Source: an uncultured Lachnospiraceae bacterium
GTDB taxonomy: Bacteria > Bacillota > Clostridia > Lachnospirales > Lachnospiraceae
Reading direction: 5' to 3'
DNA length: 24,334 bases
NCBI GenBank assembly: GCA_902773445.1
Contig: CACYEU010000197.1
Span: forward strand, 1 to 24,334
Below the pieces are notes generated by a model. That model was given only the letters and a program-made list of their open reading frames with translations. It was not told the DNA's origin and ran no database searches. Shown here one piece after another: positions 8,017-14,465 of this stretch (position 1 is its first letter; each line of letters begins with the position of its first letter). Made by a program: the position numbers and the translations under genes.

Positions 8017-8658
8017 ATGAATATTATAATGCTTGGGGCACCGGGTGCCGGCAAGGGAACATTCTCTGCATATCTTGAAAACAAATACCAGGTTCCGCAT
8101 ATCGCGACAGGCGATATTTTCAGAGAGAATATCAGGAACAACACAGAGCTCGGCGCAAAGGCCAAGTCCTATATGGACAAGGGCGAGCTGGTTCCGGATG
8201 AACTGGTCGTTTCACTGGTCGTTGACCGCCTTGCTAAGGATGACTGCAAAAAGGGATATATCCTTGACGGATTCCCGCGGACAATGCCGCAGGCTGAGGC
8301 TCTTTCGGCTGAGCTTGAGCGCACCGGATCAAAGATCGACTACGCGCTCAACATCGACTGCCCGGACGATTTCATCGTCGAGCGTATGTCCGGAAGACGC
8401 GTCTGCCCGAAGTGCGGCGCAAGCTATCATCTTGTCAATGTTCCGCCGAAGACCGAAGGCATCTGCGACGAATGCGGAAGCGAGCTGATCCAGAGAAAGG
8501 ATGACGCGCCGGAGACAGTTGCCAATCGTCTTAAGGTCTATCACACTGAGACACAGCCGCTGATCGACTACTACAGGGAACAGGGCGTTCTCGAAGATGT
8601 AGACGGAACGATCGGACGTGACAATGTCTTTGCTGTTCTCGATAAACTGCTCGGATAA
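8017..8658 (+). CDS. adk: Adenylate kinase (zinc-lid form)
   Basis: Adenylate kinase catalyses ATP + AMP = 2 ADP in the cytoplasm and balances adenine nucleotides. The 213-residue protein has the P-loop GAPGAGKGT at residues 7-15, the AMP-binding TGD and DGFPRT motifs, and a long lid with four cysteines at about residues 130, 133, 150 and 153, so it is the zinc-binding Gram-positive type. Just after the P-loop it reads GTFSAYLE where most Adk proteins read GTQA, an uncommon substitution. It follows secY by 25 nt with an AGAGGAAG SD. Confidence 0.97.
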   Translation: MNIIMLGAPGAGKGTFSAYLENKYQVPHIATGDIFRENIRNNTELGAKAKSYMDKGELVPDELVVSLVVDRLAKDDCKKGYILDGFPRTMPQAEALSAELERTGSKIDYALNIDCPDDFIVERMSGRRVCPKCGASYHLVNVPPKTEGICDECGSELIQRKDDAPETVANRLKVYHTETQPLIDYYREQGVLEDVDGTIGRDNVFAVLDKLLG

Positions 8659-8671
8659 GTCAGGCGGCGCG

Positions 8672-8932
8672 ATGATTGAGATGAAGGCCGGCATGCCGGT
8701 CAGATCGAAAGCAGGTCATGACAAGGGTCATTGGTATTTGATCTTGTATGTCGAAGGGTCGTATGTCTGGCTGGTCGACGGCCGGACGAGAAAAAAGGAG
8801 AGGCCAAAGAAGAAAAACGCGCGGCATGTTCAGCCGGCACACGCATTGGCGGACATCGCGCAGATGGATGACGGAGCAATCGTCGCGTATCTGAAAGAGT
8901 ATAACAAATCGGACCGGGAGGAGAAAGCCTAA
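8672..8932 (+). CDS. KOW-domain RNA-binding protein (L14e-like), adjacent to infA
   Basis: This 86-residue basic protein has a KOW-like N-terminal half (PVRSKAGHDKGHWYLILYVEGSYVWLVDGRTRK) followed by a lysine-rich stretch (KKERPKKKNARHVQPAHAL). Small KOW proteins resembling archaeal L14e/L27e sit just before infA in many Clostridia; their exact function is not established, but RNA or ribosome binding is likely. I chose this ATG because it lies just after a weak AGGCGG site; a second ATG 9 nt later is possible. Its stop overlaps the infA start by one base. In many relatives map lies between adk and this gene; here it does not. Confidence 0.85.
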   Translation: MIEMKAGMPVRSKAGHDKGHWYLILYVEGSYVWLVDGRTRKKERPKKKNARHVQPAHALADIAQMDDGAIVAYLKEYNKSDREEKA

Positions 8933-9150
8933 TGTCAAAAGCAGATGTGATCGAAATTGAAGGCGTAGTTGTAGAGAAGCTGCCGAATGCCATGTTCCAG
9001 GTTGAACTTGAGAACGGGCATCGGGTATTGGCCCATATCAGCGGGAAATTGAGAATGAATTTCATCAAGATCCTGCCGGGCGATACGGTCACTCTTGAGC
9101 TTTCTCCGTACGATCTGTCAAAAGGACGGATCATCTGGCGGGATAAATAA
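8932..9150 (+). CDS. infA: Translation initiation factor IF-1
   Basis: IF-1 (72 residues) binds the 30S A site and cooperates with IF-2 and IF-3 in start-codon selection. The single OB-fold is complete: MSKADVIEIEGVVVEKLPNAMFQVELENGH, then a HISGKLRMNFIKILPGDTV segment and the LELSPYDLSKGRIIWR C-terminus. The GGAGG SD is inside the end of the KOW gene and the two genes overlap by one base, so they are probably translated together. Confidence 0.97.
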   Translation: MSKADVIEIEGVVVEKLPNAMFQVELENGHRVLAHISGKLRMNFIKILPGDTVTLELSPYDLSKGRIIWRDK

Positions 9151-9174
9151 GGATCTTTACGAAGGAGGTATATC

Positions 9175-9288
9175 ATGAAGGTTCGTTCTTCAGTAAAACC
9201 GATGTGTGAGAAATGCAAGGTCATTAAGCGCAAAGGGAAAATCAGGATTATCTGTGAGAATCCGAAGCACAAACAAAGACAGGGTTAA
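9175..9288 (+). CDS. rpmJ: 50S ribosomal protein L36 (zinc form)
   Basis: L36 is the smallest 50S protein. The 37-residue frame begins MKVRSSVKPMCEKCKVIKRK and ends with NPKHKQRQG. The zinc ligands Cys11, Cys14, Cys27 and His32 are all present, so this is the zinc-containing C+ form. The AAGGAGGT SD is strong. It lies in its usual place between infA and rpsM and is short enough to escape length-filtered gene calling. Confidence 0.96.
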   Translation: MKVRSSVKPMCEKCKVIKRKGKIRIICENPKHKQRQG

Positions 9289-9298
9289 TTGATTGATT

Positions 9299-9316
9299 CC
9301 GGTTGTATTCAACCGG
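9299..9316 (+). promoter_or_regulatory. Hairpin in the rpmJ-rpsM gap (rpsM leader)
   Basis: A perfect 7-bp stem (CCGGTTG / CAACCGG) with a TATT tetraloop lies in the 64-nt gap upstream of rpsM, 36 nt before the start codon. No U-tract follows, so it is not an intrinsic terminator. In E. coli the leader just before rpsM is where S4 represses the alpha operon through a pseudoknot. Whether this hairpin has an analogous role is inference from position only. Confidence 0.5.
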
Positions 9317-9352
9317 CGTTGATAAAACGGATTACAAGAGAGGAGGAAACAC

Positions 9353-9721
9353 ATGGCTCGTATAGCAGGTGTGGATTTGCCAAGAGACAAGCGTGTCGAG
9401 ATCGGACTGACTTATATTTACGGAATCGGTCTGACCAGTTCCAAGAGAATTCTGGCTGATGCCGGGATCGACCCGAACACACGTGTGCGTGATCTGACTG
9501 ACGAGGAAGTCAAGAAGATCAGCAATGTCATCGAGGACACCCAGATGGTCGAAGGTGATCTCAGACGTGAAAGACAGCTCAACATCAAGCGTCTCCGCGA
9601 GATCAACTGCTACCGTGGAATCCGCCATCGTAAAGGTCTGCCCAGCCGCGGACAGAAGACGAAGACGAATGCCCGGACATGCAAGGGACCGAGAAGAACA
9701 GTTGCAAACAAGAAAAAATAA
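9353..9721 (+). CDS. rpsM: 30S ribosomal protein S13
   Basis: S13 (122 residues) is a head protein that contacts the P-site tRNA and bridges to the 50S subunit. It starts MARIAGVDLPRDKRVEIGLTYIYGIG, includes a helix-hairpin-helix region, and has the basic RHRKGLPSRGQKTKTNARTCKGPRRT tail that reaches toward tRNA. It has a GAGAGGAGG SD and opens the alpha-type block rpsM-rpsK-rpsD-rpoA-rplQ. Confidence 0.98.
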   Translation: MARIAGVDLPRDKRVEIGLTYIYGIGLTSSKRILADAGIDPNTRVRDLTDEEVKKISNVIEDTQMVEGDLRRERQLNIKRLREINCYRGIRHRKGLPSRGQKTKTNARTCKGPRRTVANKKK

Positions 9722-9749
9722 GAACAACGTAAGAAAGTAGGTTAGTTTA

Positions 9750-10145
9750 ATGGCAAAGAAAGCAGTTAAAAAAACAACCAAGAGACGTGTCAAGAAAAAC
9801 GTTGAACGGGGACAGGCTCATATCCAGGCGTCATTCAATAACACGATCGTGACATTGACTGACACCGAGGGTAACGCTCTTTCTTGGGCGAGCGCGGGCG
9901 GTCTTGGATTCAGAGGTTCAAAGAAATCTACTCCTTATGCAGCGCAGATGGCTGCCGAAACAGCAGCAAAAGCAGCACTGGTACATGGACTCAAATCAGT
10001 CGATGTAATGGTTAAAGGACCGGGTTCGGGCCGCGAGGCTGCGATCCGTGCGTTGCAGGCATGCGGAATCAACGTAACAAGTATCCGCGACGTAACACCC
10101 GTTCCGCATAACGGATGTCGTCCGCCGAAACGCAGAAGAGTATAA
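9750..10145 (+). CDS. rpsK: 30S ribosomal protein S11
   Basis: S11 (131 residues) lies on the 30S platform near the mRNA exit and the E site. The basic N-terminus (MAKKAVKKTTKRRVKKNVERG) leads into AHIQASFNNTIVTLTDTEGNALSWASAG and a FRGSKKSTPYAAQ segment, and the C-terminus RDVTPVPHNGCRPPKRRRV is diagnostic. Its SD is weak (GTAGG) compared with its neighbours. Confidence 0.98.
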   Translation: MAKKAVKKTTKRRVKKNVERGQAHIQASFNNTIVTLTDTEGNALSWASAGGLGFRGSKKSTPYAAQMAAETAAKAALVHGLKSVDVMVKGPGSGREAAIRALQACGINVTSIRDVTPVPHNGCRPPKRRRV

Positions 10146-10181
10146 GAAGATATTGACTGATTATCAGGAGGTTTAATCAAT

Positions 10182-10775
10182 ATGGCAGTAAACAGAGTAC
10201 CGGTTCTTAAAAGATGCAGATCTCTCGGTTTGGATCCCGTCTATTTGGGAATTGACAAGAAATCCAATCGCCAGCTGAGACGTTCGTCCCGCAAGATGAG
10301 CGAGTACGGAATGCAGCTGCGCGAGAAACAAAAGGCAAAATTCATCTATGGCGTGCTTGAGAAGCCATTTAGAAATTATTACGACAAAGCGAAGCAGATG
10401 AAGGGTATGACAGGTACGAACCTGATGATTCTGCTCGAGACACGTCTTGATAACGTCCTGTTCCGCATGGGATTTGCGAGAACCCGCCGTGAAGCAAGAC
10501 AGATTGTTAGCCACAGACAGGTCAGCCTGAACGGAAAACCCGTCAACATCGCGTCGATCGGCGTGAATGTCGGCGATGTCATCGAAGTGCGTGAGAACAA
10601 GCGCGATTCTGTCCGCTACAAGGATATCCTTGAAGTTACGGGCGGACGTACGGTTCCGGCTTGGCTCGAAGTTGACCAGGAGAATCTGAAAGGCACTGTT
10701 AAAGCTCTTCCGACACGCGAAGAGATCGATGTTCCGGTCGACGAAGTGCAGATCGTAGAGTTGTACTCCAAGTAA
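10182..10775 (+). CDS. rpsD: 30S ribosomal protein S4
   Basis: S4 (197 residues) nucleates assembly of the 16S 5' domain and lies at the mRNA entry site. The N-terminus MAVNRVPVLKRCRSLGLDPVYLG lacks the zinc cysteine cluster found in some S4 proteins. The S4 RNA-binding domain follows (LDNVLFRMGFARTRREARQIVSHRQVSLNGKPVN). This N-terminus is, from recall, characteristic of Lachnospiraceae. Its place inside the alpha operon differs from Bacillus subtilis, where rpsD is elsewhere. The AGGAGG SD is strong. Confidence 0.97.
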   Translation: MAVNRVPVLKRCRSLGLDPVYLGIDKKSNRQLRRSSRKMSEYGMQLREKQKAKFIYGVLEKPFRNYYDKAKQMKGMTGTNLMILLETRLDNVLFRMGFARTRREARQIVSHRQVSLNGKPVNIASIGVNVGDVIEVRENKRDSVRYKDILEVTGGRTVPAWLEVDQENLKGTVKALPTREEIDVPVDEVQIVELYSK

Positions 10776-10803
10776 TCCACCATTTCATCAGGAGGTGCAA
10801 ATA

Positions 10804-11760
10804 GTGCTTGATTTTAACAAACCCGATATCAATATGACAGAATGCTCTCCGGATCAGAAATACGCACGTTTTGTTGTTGAACCGTTGGAGAGAGGCTATG
10901 CGCTGACGCTCGGCAATTCCCTGCGCCGCATCATGCTTTCATCTCTTCCGGGTTCAGCTGTCAGCCAGGTCAAATTTGACGGCATTTATCATGAGTTTTC
11001 AACGATCGAAGGCGTCAAGGAAGATGTGACTGAGATCATCCTGAATCTGAAGAGCCTGATCATTTCGGATTCTTCAGAGGATGATACTCCGAAGCATGCA
11101 TATATCGATTTCAAAGGCGAGGGTGTTGTCACCGGTGCCGATATCAAGGCAGACAGCGATATTACGATCGTGAATCAGGACCTTGTCATTGCGACACTTG
11201 ACAATGCGGACGCACATTTCAACGCGGAACTGACGATCACCAAGGGCCGCGGCTATGTGAGCGCCGAAAAGAATAAGACAGAAGACATGGACCCGACGAC
11301 GATCGCGATCGACTCGATCTACACACCGATCGAGCGCGTGAATATGACCGTTGAGGATACTCGTGTCGGACAGATCACTGACTATGACAAACTGACACTC
11401 GATGTCTGGACAAAAGGCAATATCGATCCGAGCGACGCAGTCTCACTTGCAGCGAAAGTTCTCAGTGAGCACCTGCAGCTGTTCATCGATCTGTCAGATG
11501 TTGCCCGTGACGCGGAAGTCATGGTCGCCGAAGAGGACGACGAGAAGGAGAAGGTTCTTGAGATGAATATCAATGAGCTTGAACTCTCTGTCCGTTCCTA
11601 CAATTGCCTGAAGCGCGCCAACATTAACACTGTTGAGCAGCTCACCGACTGCACAGTCGAAGATATGATGCGCGTACGCAATCTCGGCAAGAAGTCTCTC
11701 GATGAAGTTCTCTCAAAGCTTCATGAGCTCGGACTTGATTTCAAACAGAGCGAAGAGTAA
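10804..11760 (+). CDS. rpoA: RNA polymerase alpha subunit (GTG start)
   Basis: RpoA (318 residues) dimerises to start assembly of RNA polymerase and contacts promoters and activators through its C-terminal domain. The N-terminal domain carries FVVEPLERGYALTLGNSLRRIMLSSLPG. After an acidic linker (about residues 236-245), the C-terminal helix-hairpin-helix domain has ELSVRSYNCLKRANI and NLGKKSLDEVL. I chose the GTG 6-7 nt after the GGAGGT site, giving VLDFNKPDINM. An earlier GTG overlaps the SD itself and is rejected. Confidence 0.96.
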   Translation: MLDFNKPDINMTECSPDQKYARFVVEPLERGYALTLGNSLRRIMLSSLPGSAVSQVKFDGIYHEFSTIEGVKEDVTEIILNLKSLIISDSSEDDTPKHAYIDFKGEGVVTGADIKADSDITIVNQDLVIATLDNADAHFNAELTITKGRGYVSAEKNKTEDMDPTTIAIDSIYTPIERVNMTVEDTRVGQITDYDKLTLDVWTKGNIDPSDAVSLAAKVLSEHLQLFIDLSDVARDAEVMVAEEDDEKEKVLEMNINELELSVRSYNCLKRANINTVEQLTDCTVEDMMRVRNLGKKSLDEVLSKLHELGLDFKQSEE

Positions 11761-11850
11761 GGCAGCGGTAAGACCTGACGAGCACGCTGCGCCGCCGGTA
11801 CGTAAGACCACAGGCAGTGACCGGACGGAGAAACAGAAAGGTATAAAGAC
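11761..11850 (+). other. rpoA-rplQ gap with weak inverted and direct repeats
   Basis: This 90-nt gap is long for this operon. It holds a 6-bp inverted repeat (GCAGCG at 11762-11767, CGCTGC at 11785-11790) and two copies of GTAAGACC (11768-11775 and 11802-11809). No U-tract or clear promoter was seen. The rplQ SD is an AGAAAGG-like site. It may be only a spacer or a weak regulatory leader. Confidence 0.3.
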
Positions 11851-12387
11851 ATGTCAAAGTACAGAAAATTAGGACGCACCAGTTCTCAGAGAAAGGCATT
11901 GCTGAGAAATCAGACGACAGCACTTCTGTATCACGGAAAGATCGTGACAACTGAGCAGAAGGCAAAGGAGATCAGAAAGGTCGCCGAGAAGCTGATCGCA
12001 CTTGCAGTCCGCGAGAAGGACAATGAAGAAGAGATAACGATCCAGGCGAAAGTCGCGCGCAAGGATAAAGACGGAAAGCGCGTCAAGGAAGTCGTCGACG
12101 GCAAGAAAGTTCCGGTCTACGACACAGTTGACCGCGACATCAAGCGTGATCTTCCGTCAAAGGTCCACGCGAGACGTCTGATGAACAAAGTTCTTCAGCC
12201 GGTTACTGAAAAACCCGAATCAGGAGCCGGCCGCAAAAAGAACACAAAGAAGATCGATATGGCTGAGAAGCTCTTTACGGAGATCGCTCCGAAGTATGCG
12301 AACCGTGAAGGCGGCTATACCCGTATCGTCAAGATCGGACCGCGTCAGGGTGACGGCGCGATGATGGTGCTGATCGAACTTGTCTGA
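11851..12387 (+). CDS. rplQ: 50S ribosomal protein L17 with long internal insertion
   Basis: L17 binds 23S rRNA near the exit tunnel. The family core is usually about 110-130 residues; this product is 178. The N-terminal core MSKYRKLGRTSSQRKALLRN and KIVTTEQKAKEIRKVAEKLI is normal, and the C-terminal core resumes at DMAEKLFTEIAPKYANREGGYTRIVKIGPRQGD. Between them, about residues 56-135 contain a charged insertion with a KDKDGKRVKEVVDGKKVPVY hairpin-like segment. Similar insertions are, from recall, known in Lachnospiraceae L17. The start of the next gene overlaps its end by 8 nt. Confidence 0.96.
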   Translation: MSKYRKLGRTSSQRKALLRNQTTALLYHGKIVTTEQKAKEIRKVAEKLIALAVREKDNEEEITIQAKVARKDKDGKRVKEVVDGKKVPVYDTVDRDIKRDLPSKVHARRLMNKVLQPVTEKPESGAGRKKNTKKIDMAEKLFTEIAPKYANREGGYTRIVKIGPRQGDGAMMVLIELV

Positions 12388-13237
12388 TCAGTTACTTAAA
12401 GAAGCAGCATCCCGTGTGAAGCTGATTGCCTTCGACCTGGACGGAACGCTTCTGACCGATGACAAGAGGCTGACCGAACGGACAGAGAAGGCGCTTAAAC
12501 GAGCAGCGGAGAGAGGTGTTCGGCTTGCTGTTGCGACCGGAAGACCGCTGACCGCCCTGCCGGAGCGGATCAAAGAACTGCCGTTCATCCACTATGCGAT
12601 CACAACGGACGGCGCGCGGATCGAAAAGTTTCAGACCGGAGAGATCATTTACCACAAAGTGATCGCGCCTGAAAAAGTACGGCCGATCTTTGAGATTTTC
12701 AAAGAGTATGATACGATCCGGGAGATCTATATCGACGGCGTTGGGTATATTGCGAGACATCAGCTGGCTTATTTGGCTGACTTTGTCCCGAAAAAAGCAG
12801 TTCTTGACTATCTGCTCAAGACGCGGCGCGTAGTCGATGATCTCGATTCGCTGATGGATCTGGAAGTCGAGAAGGCACATGCACTGTTCAAGACAGTGGA
12901 AGACCGTTCCGACGTGATCAGAAGACTGTCTCAGGACGATGACCTGACACTCTGCGATGCGTTTATGATCAATCTCGAAATCAGTGCGGGAGGTGTCAAT
13001 AAAGGTGAGGGACTTAAGATCCTCGGCAGGCATCTCGGCATCGACACATCGGAGATGGCCGCATTCGGCGACAGCAATAATGACGCGGCGATGCTTAAAG
13101 CTGCCGGATTAAGTATCTGCATGGCAAACGGTGATGACCGGACAAAACGTCTGGCAGATCTGATTGCCCCATCCAATTACGAGGATGGCGTCGCGCAGAT
13201 CATCGAGGCATTGATTGCACGGGAACCGGCAGTATGA
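12380..13237 (+). CDS. HAD-superfamily (Cof-type) hydrolase
   Basis: This is a cytoplasmic Cof/IIB-type haloacid dehalogenase phosphatase; such enzymes remove phosphate from sugar phosphates, FMN, PLP or similar small molecules, and the substrate cannot be told from sequence. Motif I is FDLDGT with catalytic Asp19 and Asp21, motif II is ATGRP, and motif IV is GDSNNDAAML with Asp231 and Asp235. The large IIB cap occupies the middle. The TTG start overlaps rplQ by 8 nt and has no clear SD; a GTG at 12416 (giving VKLIAFDLDGT) is a plausible alternative. It is not a usual alpha-operon member. Confidence 0.9.
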   Translation: MSDQLLKEAASRVKLIAFDLDGTLLTDDKRLTERTEKALKRAAERGVRLAVATGRPLTALPERIKELPFIHYAITTDGARIEKFQTGEIIYHKVIAPEKVRPIFEIFKEYDTIREIYIDGVGYIARHQLAYLADFVPKKAVLDYLLKTRRVVDDLDSLMDLEVEKAHALFKTVEDRSDVIRRLSQDDDLTLCDAFMINLEISAGGVNKGEGLKILGRHLGIDTSEMAAFGDSNNDAAMLKAAGLSICMANGDDRTKRLADLIAPSNYEDGVAQIIEALIAREPAV

Positions 13238-13243
13238 TACAAT
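13215..13243 (+). promoter_or_regulatory. Sigma-A-type promoter for secG
   Basis: A TTGCAC -35 box and a TACAAT -10 box are separated by 17 bp. The -10 box begins just after the HAD-hydrolase stop codon, and the expected start lies about 17 nt before the secG ATG. An overlapping alternative is TTGATT with TATGAT at 16 bp spacing. This would let secG be transcribed independently of the ribosomal operon. Confidence 0.65.
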
Positions 13244-13266
13244 AAGTTCGCTCAAAAGGAGACAAG

Positions 13267-13509
13267 ATGAGTGCATTAAGAATTGTTATTGCAATTTTAT
13301 TAATGATCGACAGCGTAGCCCTGACAATCATTGTCCTGGCTCAGGAAGGCAAGTCCGCCGGACTCGGTTCCATCAGCGGTATGGCCGATTCCTACTGGGG
13401 TCAGAACAAGGGGCGTTCGATGGAAGGAAAGCTGGTCATGATCACACGCGTGCTCGGAGCACTGTTCCTTGTGTTCGCGGCACTGCTGAACCTGCGTGTA
13501 TTCAACTGA
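13267..13509 (+). CDS. secG: Protein-export membrane protein SecG
   Basis: SecG (80 residues) is the small SecYEG subunit that stimulates translocation. The product has the two expected membrane helices (about residues 4-23 and 57-76) around the conserved loop LAQEGKSAGLGSISGMADSYWGQNKGRSMEG. It has an AAAAGGAGA SD. SecG-(rnr)-smpB-ssrA is a common Bacillota order; here rnr is missing between secG and smpB. Confidence 0.95.
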   Translation: MSALRIVIAILLMIDSVALTIIVLAQEGKSAGLGSISGMADSYWGQNKGRSMEGKLVMITRVLGALFLVFAALLNLRVFN

Positions 13510-13531
13510 TCAGATATCTGATTGAAACGAT

Positions 13532-13571
13532 AAGGCTGTCGCAGATGCGGCGGCCTTTATTAATCTTTTGA
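13532..13571 (+). terminator. Intrinsic terminator after secG
   Basis: An 11-bp stem (13532-13542 with 13547-13557, including two G-U pairs) closes an AGAT tetraloop and is followed by a T-rich tail (TTTATTAATCTTTT). It lies only about 21 nt upstream of the smpB start, so smpB would depend on read-through or a cryptic promoter. Confidence 0.8.
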
Positions 13572-13592
13572 AACAGACTTGACAGAAGAATT

Positions 13593-14057
13593 ATGAAACA
13601 ACATGCGGACAATTTAATCGCGAACAATAAGAAGGCTTATCACGACTATGAGATCATTGAGTCGTTTGAGGCCGGAATCGCGCTGGCCGGGACGGAAGTC
13701 AAATCTCTGCGCATGGGTAAATGCTCGATCAAAGAGGCCTATGTGCGTATCGAAGATGAACAGGCTTCGATCTACGGCATGCATATCAGTCCGTATGAGA
13801 AAGGTAATATCTTCAATCGTGACCCGCTTCGTCCGCGACGTCTCCTGCTGCACAAATCGGAGATCCGCAAGCTTTTCGGACAGGTGCAGCAGAAAGGCGT
13901 GACGATCGTGCCGCTTAAAGTCTATTTCAAAGGACAGCATGCAAAGGTGTTGATCGGACTTGCGCGCGGCAAGAAGCTCTACGACAAACGCCGCGATATT
14001 GCAAGAAAAGATATGAAGAGGGAGGCAGAGAGAGAATTTAAAATCCGCAATCTGTAA
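13593..14057 (+). CDS. smpB: SsrA-binding protein SmpB
   Basis: SmpB (154 residues) binds tmRNA and brings it into stalled ribosomes for trans-translation. The OB-like core shows NKKAYHDYEIIESFEAGIALAGTEVKSLR, and AYVRIEDEQASIYGMHISPYEKGN and the C-terminal KKLYDKRRDIARKDMKREAERE tail, which enters the decoding centre, are all present. Its RNA partner ssrA begins 16 nt downstream. The SD is weak (AGAAG), and a terminator-like hairpin sits just upstream. Confidence 0.97.
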   Translation: MKQHADNLIANNKKAYHDYEIIESFEAGIALAGTEVKSLRMGKCSIKEAYVRIEDEQASIYGMHISPYEKGNIFNRDPLRPRRLLLHKSEIRKLFGQVQQKGVTIVPLKVYFKGQHAKVLIGLARGKKLYDKRRDIARKDMKREAEREFKIRNL

Positions 14058-14073
14058 AGACCTCCGCAAACAG

Positions 14074-14423
14074 GGGCCTGTAAAGGTTTCGACGGGGATT
14101 CTGAACAACCGGAAGCCATCCGCAGTGTCTGACTGCGTCAACAACGGACAACTTAAATTTAACTGCAGACGATAGTCTTGCATTTGCAGCCTAATTAGGC
14201 TGTCGTCGCTCCTCTAGTCGCCTGTTGCTTTTGGAAGCGGCGTCGACTCAGACAGGGAACTGTCTTCTCAAAGCTTTGAGAGGAGAAAGGGAGTCATGAA
14301 GCTACCGGATATGTCATGTTTGTCATTTGACGGTCATATCCGGGAATCCAATTCAAATGACTGTGATGGGAGATGCCGATTCGGACGAATTTTCGGACGC
14401 GGGTTCGATTCCCGCCAGGTCCA
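14074..14423 (+). ncRNA. ssrA: Transfer-messenger RNA (tmRNA)
   Basis: tmRNA rescues stalled ribosomes, acting as alanyl-tRNA and then as a short mRNA. The tRNA-like domain is clear: a 7-bp acceptor stem (GGGCCTG at the 5' end with CAGGTCC at the 3' end), the GGTTTCGACGGGG 5' segment, and a T-arm GCGGG-TTCGATT-CCCGC. The 3' CCA is not encoded and must be added after processing. The tag reading frame runs from the resume codon GCA at 14165 to TAA at 14192-14194 and encodes ADDSLAFAA. The stop codon lies in a 16-bp palindrome (CAGCCTAATTAGGCTG). The rest forms the pseudoknot region. No good promoter lies in the 16-nt smpB-ssrA gap. Confidence 0.95.
14165..14194 (+). CDS. tmRNA proteolysis-tag reading frame (ADDSLAFAA)
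   Basis: The tag-encoding frame of ssrA starts at the resume codon GCA, after the conserved TTAAATTTAACT-like stretch, and ends at TAA, giving Ala-Asp-Asp-Ser-Leu-Ala-Phe-Ala-Ala. The hydrophobic C-terminus marks tagged proteins for ClpXP-type proteases. Most tags end in ALAA or similar; this one ends AFAA. It is translated only during trans-translation and is not a free-standing gene. Confidence 0.85.
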   Translation, partial: ADDSLAFAA

Positions 14424-14465
14424 TACAGACAGAGGGTACCGCAACGCGGTGCCCTCTGTCTGTAT
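14423..14465 (+). other. 20-bp hairpin at the tmRNA 3' boundary
   Basis: An almost perfect inverted repeat (arms 14423-14442 and 14446-14465, one G-U pair) encloses an AAC loop. The 5' arm begins at the tmRNA discriminator base, so in the precursor the whole 3' trailer would fold into this stem. No U-tract follows (ATATGCAAGG), so it is not a textbook terminator. It may guide 3'-end processing, stop exonucleases or pause polymerase. Confidence 0.75.

Noticed and set aside
8700..9272. 190-codon minus-strand frame opposite KOW, infA and rpmJ
   Set aside because: It is antisense to three clearly conserved genes and shows no recognisable family or RBS.
13579..13584. TTGACA just before smpB as a -35 box
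   Set aside because: At 16-18 bp spacing no -10-like hexamer is present, and any start would fall inside smpB.
13568..13596. TTGAAA with TTATGA at 17 bp as an smpB promoter
   Set aside because: Transcription would begin downstream of the smpB ATG, so it could not supply the full smpB mRNA; it might help ssrA only.
14423..14465. Reading the tmRNA-end hairpin as an ordinary intrinsic terminator
   Set aside because: The stem is strong but the next bases are ATATGCAAGG, with no U-tract.
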